A stretch of DNA of 11,855 nt from Cyanobacteria bacterium UBA11370 (GTDB lineage: Bacteria; Cyanobacteriota; Cyanobacteriia; Cyanobacteriales; Coleofasciculaceae): positions 18,794-30,648 of the forward strand of contig DNGI01000309.1 of NCBI GenBank assembly GCA_003486645.1, given 5' to 3'. The translations under genes were made by a program, and so were the position numbers. Every line of letters begins with the position of its first letter. Positions within the stretch are counted from its first letter, which is position 1. Positions 1 through 6,812 of this stretch are shown here, piece after piece. The notes beneath the pieces were generated by a model that had not been told where the DNA came from, did not search any database, and saw only the letters and a list, made by a program, of their open reading frames with translations.

Positions 1-45
1 TTTTAACCACTGGCGGATTATTGTAACTGCTGCAAGATCTGAGTT
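1..45 (+). repeat. Partial copy of the hairpin-rich repeat element, truncated at the window edge
   Basis: This stretch matches, in inverted orientation, one end of the element at 3120-3313. Both copies hold TTTTAACCAC, then TGGCGG, then a 24-base stretch ending in GCAAGATCT that matches at about 18 of 24 positions. The copy here lacks two bases between the hairpin half and TGGCGG. It appears to continue to the left outside the window. A third relative lies at the right edge (11812-11855), in inverted orientation to this one. Confidence 0.6.
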
Positions 46-109
46 TCAGTTTTTCCTGTAATCTTATTGTCATGTCTAATACATCCATTTATCTAATTGT
101 CGATAGGAA

Positions 110-271
110 TGCGATCGCACCTGCCAATTTCTGCTGTTCTTGCGGATTCGTCACCCATTCAAACTCCACCGGATTAATCATAAATCCTAATTCTAATAAT
201 ACCGATGGCGCAGTATGGGGACGAGTTAAAGCTAAATTATCTCAAAACACTCCATAGGAAGAACGCGCTAA
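110..271 (-). pseudogene. Fragment of N-acetylmuramoyl-L-alanine amidase gene (partial duplicate)
   Basis: These bases align without gaps to 1280-1441 of the intact amidase gene at a constant offset of 1170. There are 11 mismatches over 161 bases (about 93% identity), all transitions. The fragment corresponds to about residues 542-595 of the amidase, including the catalytic glutamate block (LLELGF). It has no start, and a Trp codon of the intact gene (TGG) is TGA here. After the shared part the frame runs seven codons into unrelated sequence and stops. The left breakpoint sits on a HIP1 site (GCGATCGC, 111-118). The right breakpoint coincides with the end of the HNH gene at 268. Mismatches are uneven: one in 110-213, ten in 214-270. 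It cannot encode a working amidase. Confidence 0.9.
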
Positions 272-813
272 TTGTTGGATGATATGGCGCGATCGCGTAT
301 TCTTTGTCGTTCTGCTATTCGCTCCTGATTATTTAATTGAAGTAATCTTACCGTTGTACAGCCTTCAGCAGTCAATCCAACAATTGTCAAATCCTGAAAT
401 ATAAAGTGTTCCATCCATTGCTGAGTACGTGGATTGAAGAGAAAACTAAATCTTTCTGTTTGTGGATCGAACGAACCCAGATCCGTACCGTTATGACGAT
501 TATACCGCCAACAAGTAAATGCCAAATTATCGGCATTTGTTTCACCATTAGACCTCTTACAAAAGTCAAATCGACCCCCCTCAATCCCCCCGATGCGGGG
601 GGAAGAAATCTTGCTCCCTCTCCGTTTCGGGGAGGGCTGGGGAGGGGTTTTTCGGATTTATGCAAGAGGTCTATTGTGTTTTTCAGGAATTACATGATCG
701 ACTTCGTGGGGAAAGAAACCCACATCCGCAGGTAAAAGACAATATTCGCACATACGATTAGCTCATTCTTCAACAAGGCGGCGGAGTGCTGCTGAAATGT
801 AGGTTGTACTCAC
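268..813 (-). pseudogene. HNH endonuclease, broken by a nonsense codon and a MITE insertion
   Basis: Joining 813-674 to 550-268, that is removing the MITE at 551-671 plus one TA, gives a continuous frame of 140 codons starting at GTG 813. The protein has the cyanobacterial HNH layout: CEYC at about 22-25, HEVDH at 36-40, NGET...NL at about 48-56, CWRYNRHNG at 60-68, then DLGSFDP and LFNPRTQQW. These are the zinc-knuckle and ββα-metal nuclease motifs expected of a sequence-cutting endonuclease. Three lesions are visible: TGA at codon 17 (763-765), probably from CGA since the context reads VEE-stop-AN; the MITE after codon 47; and Tyr where the second CxxC of the family normally has its last Cys (CWRY). 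The GTG start overlaps the stop of the 115-aa gene as GTGA (810-813), so the two were translationally coupled. The gene ends where the amidase fragment begins. The family call is strong; loss of function is near certain unless both stop and insertion are bypassed. Confidence 0.9.
551..671. mobile_element. MITE with TA target-site duplication, inside the HNH gene
   Basis: A 121-bp element is bounded by inverted ends GACCTCTTACA (551-561) and its complement at 661-671 (10 of 11 matching; similarity weakens over the next dozen bases). TA flanks both sides (549-550 and 672-673). TA duplication is typical of IS630/Tc1/mariner-type transposition, so a non-autonomous relative mobilised in trans is the likely origin. 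The interior cannot encode a transposase. It holds a strong hairpin at 586-602 (C6 and G6 arms with an inner G-C pair and an ATG loop) and a G-tract run GGGGAGGGCTGGGGAGGGG at 629-647 that fits a G-quadruplex. Removing the element with one TA restores the HNH frame, which is independent proof of insertion. Confidence 0.88.
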
Positions 814-1157
814 GGCGCACTAACAAAATTTGGTAGACTACCCGCTTTTAGCATAATAACTAAATGTTCAATCTCCTCGTATTCACTTAATTCCCTTTCC
901 TCTGTAGGAGTAAGTTCACCAGCTTTGCTGCGTAAAAGCAAACTACGCAAACGCTGTTGCATCTCTGGTGTGGGGCGAAAAGCAGCTATTTCTTGAGGTG
1001 TAGGTTTGCTAGCAATAAAATTGAGGATGTAGCGGTAAATATGAGCAGGTAATACTGGTTGCTGAAGACTCAAGCGCAAAAGTTCGGGGAGATTTTCTCC
1101 AGCTTGTGCTAGTTGGTTAGAGAGTTCTTCGGGTACTTCAATCGTGATTTTCGGCAC
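810..1157 (-). CDS. 115-aa protein coupled to the HNH endonuclease (possible antitoxin or partner)
   Basis: The frame starts at GTG (1155-1157), preceded by an AAGG-type ribosome site, and encodes 115 aa. Its first part (ITIEVPEELSNQLAQAG, then LPELL) resembles short DNA-binding antitoxin-like N-termini: an amphipathic strand and then a helix. The middle has PTPEMQQRLRSLL, and the acidic end has GELTPTEERELSEYEEIEHL. The stop overlaps the HNH start by four bases (GTGA), so the two form an operon. Similar small proteins sit beside HNH nucleases in many cyanobacteria, as I remember the family; no function is assigned to them that I can name. The frame is intact although its partner is destroyed, so it may be retained for its own role or may be recently orphaned. 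The antitoxin label is inference only. Confidence 0.75.
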   Translation of the reverse strand: MPKITIEVPEELSNQLAQAGENLPELLRLSLQQPVLPAHIYRYILNFIASKPTPQEIAAFRPTPEMQQRLRSLLLRSKAGELTPTEERELSEYEEIEHLVIMLKAGSLPNFVSAP

Positions 1158-1189
1158 GGTACTACCTTCTGAGAGATATTCTTCTTTTA

Positions 1190-1195
1190 ATTATA
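1190..1195 (-). promoter_or_regulatory. Possible -10 box for the 115-aa/HNH operon
   Basis: On the minus strand a perfect TATAAT lies 32 bases before the GTG start, in the 86-base gap after the amidase stop. No convincing -35 hexamer is seen at 16-18 bases, so this is tentative. Confidence 0.3.
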
Positions 1196-1243
1196 CTTGT
1201 GTATAGTCTTCAAGTGGCATAATTACTACTCTTACTAATCCCC

Positions 1244-3064
1244 TTATTTTACACTCTCAAACCATGCAGTAATACCATCTGCGATCGCACCTGCCAATTT
1301 CTGCTGTTCTTGCGGATTCGTCACCCATTCAAACTCTACCGGATTAATCATAAATCCTAATTCTAATAATACCGATGGCGCAGCATGGGGACGAGTTAGG
1401 GCTAAATTATTCCAAAATACCCCATAAGAAGGACGTGCTAACGTTTCCACCAGATAATTATGCAAAAATACAGATAAATCATGCGCTTGTGGATGATACC
1501 AAAATATACCAATCCCTTGAGTATTCATCGCATCACCTCCATCAGGTAAGGCATTGTAATGAATAGAAAGTGCGATCGCAGGCTGAATTTCATTAATCAT
1601 TTTCACCCGAGCAGGCAATGACACATCTTTATCTTCCTCCCGCGTCATATAAACGATAGCACCTCTAGAAATTAGCTGTTCTTTCAATAACTTAGAAACA
1701 ACTAAATTAACATCTTTTTCCGGATAACCATTTGGTCCTATCGCACCCATTTCAGTACCCCCATGTCCCGGATCAAGTACTATTTTAATTCCCGCGAGAG
1801 AAGAGTTTTGATTTTTAAGTGTTGAATTTAACTCCCCACTCCCCACTCCCCACTCCCCATTCCCCAATTGAGGAGGATGACGTAAGGTTAAAATTAAACT
1901 TGTTCCCTCATATCTCAAGTTATAGCCCCACTGTTGAGAAGATTTCAAATTGAAGGTATATTGCACCTGAGTTGGTGTTACTTGTTGCCAATCAAGGCGG
2001 GAAATAATTGGGTCATCATCGACGCGAATAATATCCGTTTGAGCCGTAGTATTGTAGAGAGTTAACGTGAATGTACCTAGCGCATCACCTTTGTCACAGG
2101 CATCGCCTTGCTTTACACTAACTGGTACAGAATTTTGTAGCGGAAATATTATTTCAGTTGCCCCTTGAATTTGACGAGAACTAATACTACGAATTAAAGA
2201 TACAGGGGGTACAGTACTAGGAAGAATACGCACTTCTTCTGCTTTAATCCAAGCGCCATAATCAAGGCGTACCCACTCTCCCTCTCGTCCAGTAATTGTA
2301 GCCCTTGTGCCTTTAGGTAACGGAGTTAAGCGAGAATAATCTGTACTTGGTCCTGTTCTCGCTACACCTGCTTCAACAATGACTTCAGCAACCTCTAGTT
2401 TCGCTGGATTAAGAATTGAAATGTTTCCCGGAGCAGATTGAGTTATTGTTTTACCATTTAAGTTTAGTTGATATTGAGGTTGCCCTAAATTAGCTGGTGC
2501 TGATGTTGTTGCACATCCTTGATATTGACCTATAGCAGATTGAATAGTGGGCTGATTTTGGGCGATTAATCCTGCCGAATTTGGAGGTAACTGAACATCC
2601 TGGGATTGGGGTGTTAAGGGAATTATTTGATTGTTGAGTTTAACAGAAACAGTCGCATTCGGGGGAGCGATCGCACTAAAACAAATCAATTCTCCTGGTA
2701 ATCTTGCCATATTAACGGTTGGTGTGAGAGAATCTTTCGCAAATGCCACTCCCTTGGGTATCTCTGGCAAAGGATTAAGACGAGTAATTTGAAGTTGAAT
2801 TTCCTGGTTTTGATACCGTAAAGTAAATCGATTTTCGCCCAGTTGTAAAGGAAAATTCGGTGCAAAATGTCCAGCGGGACTGCGTTCAATTGCCTTCCCA
2901 TTGACTAATACCTCTCCAGTTGGTGGCGCTGTACCGACCAAGAAAATTTGTTCAGCAGTAGTTTGATGATTCCTAGGGGGATAGGCAAGAAAAAGTGGTT
3001 GTTGTGCCCAAGCAGGAGATGCAATAACAGATACTAACACAGCCAATCCCAGAATAGTTCGCAT
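1244..3064 (-). CDS. N-acetylmuramoyl-L-alanine amidase (Amidase_3, AmiC-like), exported
   Basis: This 606-aa zinc amidase cuts the bond between N-acetylmuramic acid and the peptide stem of peptidoglycan in the periplasm, for septum splitting and wall turnover. I place the start at 3062-3064. It gives a clean signal peptide (basic MR, hydrophobic core, AWA-QQ at 18-22), whereas the longer in-frame reading to 3343 runs through repeats and a mobile-type element. Residues 25-220 are a beta-rich region without a motif I can name. Residues 225-283 look like a bacterial SH3 domain (VARTGPSTDYSRL...GEWVRLDYGAWIK). Residues 290-398 resemble an AMIN-like beta domain. The catalytic domain begins at about 426 with zinc and catalytic residues H434 (DPGHGG), E449 (YPEKD), H502 (SIHYNA) and E568 (LLELGF). 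The linker at 401-411 is encoded by a heptamer repeat (1831-1865). The 5' leader is a second heptamer array with no Shine-Dalgarno. A fragment of this gene is duplicated at 110-271. Confidence 0.93.
   Translation of the reverse strand: MRTILGLAVLVSVIASPAWAQQPLFLAYPPRNHQTTAEQIFLVGTAPPTGEVLVNGKAIERSPAGHFAPNFPLQLGENRFTLRYQNQEIQLQITRLNPLPEIPKGVAFAKDSLTPTVNMARLPGELICFSAIAPPNATVSVKLNNQIIPLTPQSQDVQLPPNSAGLIAQNQPTIQSAIGQYQGCATTSAPANLGQPQYQLNLNGKTITQSAPGNISILNPAKLEVAEVIVEAGVARTGPSTDYSRLTPLPKGTRATITGREGEWVRLDYGAWIKAEEVRILPSTVPPVSLIRSISSRQIQGATEIIFPLQNSVPVSVKQGDACDKGDALGTFTLTLYNTTAQTDIIRVDDDPIISRLDWQQVTPTQVQYTFNLKSSQQWGYNLRYEGTSLILTLRHPPQLGNGEWGVGSGELNSTLKNQNSSLAGIKIVLDPGHGGTEMGAIGPNGYPEKDVNLVVSKLLKEQLISRGAIVYMTREEDKDVSLPARVKMINEIQPAIALSIHYNALPDGGDAMNTQGIGIFWYHPQAHDLSVFLHNYLVETLARPSYGVFWNNLALTRPHAAPSVLLELGFMINPVEFEWVTNPQEQQKLAGAIADGITAWFESVK
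1831..1865 (-). repeat. Five-unit ACTCCCC heptamer array inside the amidase coding sequence
   Basis: Four copies of ACTCCCC and one ATTCCCC (plus-strand reading) lie in frame in the amidase gene, encoding a Gly-rich linker between the AMIN-like and catalytic domains. The mRNA reads as five GGGG tracts with three-base spacers, a G-quadruplex-capable pattern. Because the unit is 7 bases, gain or loss of one unit shifts the frame; only steps of three units are neutral. Confidence 0.9.
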
Positions 3065-3070
3065 TTTTTG

Positions 3071-3119
3071 TTGTTTGTTGTTAGTTGTTGGTTGTTTGTT
3101 GTTAGTTGTTGGTTGTTTT
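3071..3119. repeat. Heptamer array (TTGTTTG/TTGTTAG/TTGTTGG) forming the amidase leader
   Basis: Seven heptamers run in the order TTGTTTG, TTGTTAG, TTGTTGG, repeated twice (a 21-base higher-order unit), with a last partial TTGTTTT. The array ends six bases before the amidase ATG. On the coding strand it is an A/C-rich leader with no ribosome-binding purine tract. Confidence 0.9.
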
Positions 3120-3313
3120 TTAACTGAGATCTTGCACGCCTTGCAATAACCCGCCATCGTGGTTAAAACCACACCTGTCATAGCTTGCATTCCTCTCGCA
3201 TACGACTGAATAATAGTTTTAGTCCATTTTAATGGACTTAAGCTATGAGGCAGGGAATTTATTCCCTGACGGGTTATGAGGCAGCCTTGAGAATGGTGCA
3301 AGATGTGAGTTAA
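3120..3313. mobile_element. MITE-like element with 18-bp inverted ends and three internal hairpins
   Basis: The ends TTAACTGAGATCTTGCAC (3120-3137) and the complement at 3296-3313 match at 16 of 18 positions. The outer bases are TTAA, so either TA or TTAA could be the target duplication. The inside holds three hairpins with dinucleotide loops (3159-3172, 3221-3238, 3251-3268) and a direct repeat TATGAGGCAG (3244-3253 and 3275-3284). There is no coding capacity for a transposase. Relatives of its left half lie at both window edges. It lies between the PPOX-like gene and the amidase leader, so it may carry or disrupt the amidase promoter. Confidence 0.65.
3159..3268. repeat. Three short palindromic hairpins with TT/AA loops
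   Basis: GTGGTTAAAACCAC (3159-3172), AGTCCATTTTAATGGACT (3221-3238) and CAGGGAATTTATTCCCTG (3251-3268) each have perfect 6- or 8-base arms around a central AA or TT. None is followed by a T-run, so they do not look like simple terminators. The first recurs at 11820-11835, and half of it at 1-10. Confidence 0.8.
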
Positions 3314-3343
3314 CGAAAAAATAGACCAATGACTAATGACCAT

Positions 3344-3889
3344 TCAATCACATAACAGTTTAGTCGGTAGCCCATCAATGCTCTTAATATTTTTGGCTTC
3401 CCAGTAGTCGTGAATTCCTTGTTTCCCTTTTTTATCTGCCCATTCTATCAGTGTTTTTCGTTCTTCTTTAAATTCATAAATCGGTACACCAAAGCCGCAA
3501 GAGGTTTGAACCGATTCAACATCCAAAATAATAATTTGCCGTTCTCCGGGTAAGGGAGTAAATAAGGAATAAAATGTTGCCCATTCTGTATCTCTGGGTC
3601 GAATAACCTTCCCCTGACCATAAAGGCGTAAAATCAAAGGTTGCTCCGAAAAGCTACAAAACATAATGGTCATTCTACTATCATCCTGTAAGTGAGCAGA
3701 AGTTTCATTTCCACTACCCGTCAAATCCAGATAGCCAACGGTTTTCGGATCGATGCAGCGAAATGTATCGATGCCTTTGGGCGATAAATTGATTCGACCA
3801 TTACGAGGTACTGTTGCGGTAAAAAAGACCTTTTGTTCTTTGATAAAGGTTTGCAAGGATGGATTAATGTCCGAGTAAAATTTAGCCAT
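3344..3889 (-). CDS. Pyridoxamine 5'-phosphate oxidase-like FMN-binding protein
   Basis: The product is 181 aa when started at 3887-3889. That start gives MAKFYSDINP followed at once by the split-barrel beginning (FIKEQKVFFTATVPRNGRINLSPKG, residues 15-39), typical of PPOX-related flavoproteins. The longer reading from 3964 adds 25 residues without family character. The conserved stretch IDPKTVGYLDLTGSGNETSAHL (46-67) and the strand MTIMFCSF (73-80) fit the FMN-binding barrel. The C-terminal part (130-181) has the lysine-rich helix seen in the small cyanobacterial and actinobacterial members. Such proteins bind FMN, F420 or heme-type cofactors in the cytoplasm, but the substrate cannot be read from the sequence. 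It is not PdxH, which is longer and has different PLP-site residues. The gap to the amidase is filled by the MITE-like element, so co-transcription is doubtful. No clear ribosome site. Confidence 0.85.
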   Translation of the reverse strand: MAKFYSDINPSLQTFIKEQKVFFTATVPRNGRINLSPKGIDTFRCIDPKTVGYLDLTGSGNETSAHLQDDSRMTIMFCSFSEQPLILRLYGQGKVIRPRDTEWATFYSLFTPLPGERQIIILDVESVQTSCGFGVPIYEFKEERKTLIEWADKKGKQGIHDYWEAKNIKSIDGLPTKLLCD

Positions 3890-3967
3890 TGGAAAAATAT
3901 CTTGAACGCTAAAAAGAAATTCCGGTAAAAAGAAGCTGCAATTTGTTACCTTGCAGATAGACAATGA

Positions 3968-3996
3968 GAGTCGGGAGTGGAGAGTGGGGAGTAGAG
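3968..3996. repeat. Degenerate GGGGAGT heptamer patch
   Basis: About four imperfect units (GGGAGT, GGAGAGT, GGGGAGT, AGAG) run in the opposite sense to the array at 4203-4241. This looks like a decayed member of the same family. Confidence 0.6.
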
Positions 3997-4202
3997 ATGT
4001 TCATGGGGTTGGTTGTAAATTCTCGTCTCATGGGCATTTTAGATCTAAATAGGTAAGCGGGAAGAAACAGCACTATGTCACGAAACGTAAACTGACTGTG
4101 ATCACCAGCAAGGAATAGGATTCCAAGTTGAAAGCATTAATCAGCAGAACTTCGTAAGTAGTGATTATGAACACCATAAACCAGCATCCCTAAAAATCTC
4201 TT

Positions 4203-4241
4203 CCCCACTCCCCACTCCCCACTCCCCACTCCCCGTTCCTT
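4203..4241. repeat. ACTCCCC heptamer array upstream of pyrG
   Basis: Five CCCC tracts (4203-4206, 4210-4213, 4217-4220, 4224-4227, 4231-4234) are separated by ACT, then a decayed unit GTTCCTT. The minus strand carries five GGGG tracts with AGT loops, a G-quadruplex-capable pattern about 90-125 bases before the pyrG start. Confidence 0.9.
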
Positions 4242-4304
4242 ACTCCCTATTTTCAAACGAACAAGTTTTGAAGACTGTGGCACAATTAACGGGGTGCATC
4301 TTGA

Positions 4305-5993
<1,689 letters not shown>

Positions 5994-6020
5994 CCCAAAG
6001 GTTTAAATTTTGAGTTTTGA

Positions 6021-6076
6021 GCGCGTCGGTATTCGGAATCTTTTCTGAATCAAGAGACGCGCCCCGTAGGGGTTTT
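6021..6076 (+). terminator. Compound hairpin region after pyrG, possible terminator
   Basis: GCGCGTC (6021-6027) pairs with GACGCGC (6056-6062), enclosing a smaller inverted repeat (ATTCGGA with TCTGAAT). A second small hairpin, CCCC-GTA-GGGG (6062-6072), is followed by TTTT (6073-6076). The position 28 bases after the pyrG stop suits a Rho-independent terminator. The GACGCGCC motif also resembles a dispersed cyanobacterial repeat, so it may be a mobile hairpin serving as terminator. Confidence 0.5.
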
Positions 6077-6091
6077 GAATTTTGAAATTAG

Positions 6092-6126
6092 AGACTCAAG
6101 ACTCAAAACTCAGCACTCAAAACTCA
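6092..6126. repeat. Five-unit heptamer array (AGACTCA/AAACTCA)
   Basis: The units AGACTCA, AGACTCA, AAACTCA, GCACTCA and AAACTCA form an exact 7-base period with a constant ACTCA core. The array ends 24 bases before the next gene's start. Confidence 0.8.
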
Positions 6127-6140
6127 TAATGGCTTGAGTG

Positions 6141-6146
6141 AGGAGG
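6141..6146 (+). promoter_or_regulatory. Shine-Dalgarno AGGAGG for the GTG-started 139-aa gene
   Basis: A perfect AGGAGG lies four bases before GTG 6151. It decides the start in favour of GTG and is stronger than the ribosome sites of nearly all other genes here. Confidence 0.85.
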
Positions 6147-6150
6147 TTCT

Positions 6151-6570
6151 GTGGCGTACTGGATAAGACTGAATTACGATCGCAATGAATATATTATTGA
6201 TCTTGACCGGATCAGTGCATTTGCTTGCTCTCCAAGTGGCAAGATAACGTTCTGGTTGCCGAATAGCGCCCACCAGATTATTATTAACCAGCAAAGCGAT
6301 CCAGACGGTTATCACCAAGTTTTGGATTACGTTAAACAGGTATCCGCTCACTCTCTTTCTGCGTCTTGGATTCAAGTTATTTATGAGCGGAATGAATATG
6401 TCGTCGATCTCAACCGCATCAGTAGTTTTTGTCACGCAACGAGTGGCAAATTAACGTTTTGGTTACCTGATAGTTCTATTCCAATTATTATTAATGACCA
6501 AAAAGATCCCGATACTTATCAAAAAATTCTAGACTATATCAAGCGTAAAACTGGGTATCTATTACCCTAG
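6151..6570 (+). CDS. 139-aa protein of two tandem copies of an unrecognised ~61-aa domain
   Basis: I do not recognise this family. Residues 3-63 and 72-132 are two copies of one module: about 35 of 61 positions are identical, without gaps. Shared blocks are RNEY, DL.RIS, SGK.TFWLP, IIIN and DPD.Y...LDY.K. The pattern suggests four or five beta strands followed by a helix (LDYVKQ/LDYIKR), which could be a small PH-like or other beta-barrel fold; that is inference. There is no signal peptide or membrane segment, so it is probably cytoplasmic. Both copies keep RNEY and TFWLP, so these are the likely functional residues. It starts at GTG behind a perfect AGGAGG. The stop TAG sits at the junction of the following MITE; removal of that element would still leave TAG, so the protein is not truncated by it. 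Confidence 0.85.
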   Translation: MAYWIRLNYDRNEYIIDLDRISAFACSPSGKITFWLPNSAHQIIINQQSDPDGYHQVLDYVKQVSAHSLSASWIQVIYERNEYVVDLNRISSFCHATSGKLTFWLPDSSIPIIINDQKDPDTYQKILDYIKRKTGYLLP

Positions 6571-6707
6571 TGCAGCATGACGAAAATAAGTGACCAGCTA
6601 AAATCTCTCCCTTTCCTCCTTGTCCCCCTTGTCCCCCCTTGTCCCCCTTGTCTCCCCTGTCTCCAAGAGTCCCTCAGAGGTGGTCACAAACTTCTGCCCT
6701 CCTGCAC
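6570..6707. mobile_element. Second MITE-like element, TA-flanked, at the stop of the 139-aa gene
   Basis: The 138-bp element has inverted ends beginning GTGCAG (6570-6575) and the complement at 6702-6707. The terminal 26 bases match at about 18 positions, including an inner GTGACC block. TA flanks both sides (6568-6569 and 6708-6709). The outer bases ccc and ggg make the empty site CCCTAGGG, a palindrome. The interior is C-rich with CCCCC tracts at 6624-6657 separated by TTGT, so the minus strand is G-quadruplex-capable. No transposase can be encoded. It has different ends from the element at 551-671 but a similar design, again suggesting IS630/mariner-type mobilisation. Confidence 0.65.
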
Positions 6708-6775
6708 TAGGGAGTAGGCAATAATGAATAACTGATCAGAAATGTAATATACATACATAAAACCCTTCATACAGC

Positions 6776-6787
6776 CACAGAGCTGTG
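6776..6787. promoter_or_regulatory. Small palindrome before the DUF3800 gene, possible operator
   Basis: CACAG-AG-CTGTG lies 25 bases before the DUF3800 ATG. Such sites upstream of toxin-antitoxin-like operons can be autoregulatory operators, but arms this short can arise by chance. Confidence 0.25.
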
Positions 6788-6812
6788 AAAGCATGGAGAT
6801 GTTATATCGTAT

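Noticed and set aside
72..257. Plus-strand 61-codon frame
   Set aside because: It is antisense to the amidase fragment; the minus strand explains the sequence.
110..271. Mutagenic retroelement (DGR) signature, because all 11 differences between the amidase copies are transitions
   Set aside because: Changes go both ways and are mostly synonymous. They are not confined to adenines, and no reverse transcriptase is present.
387..735. Frames of 92 and 109 codons on both strands across the MITE
   Set aside because: They are created by the MITE insertion and its flanks. The Pro/Gly-rich translation is a familiar artefact of this repeat type.
3065..3343. N-terminal extension of the amidase frame to 3343 (about 93 residues)
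   Set aside because: It is translated heptamer array and hairpin element, without protein character. The signal peptide begins at 3064.
3890..3964. 25-residue extension of the PPOX-like protein
   Set aside because: It adds no conserved residues, and the MAKFYSD start fits the family fold beginning.
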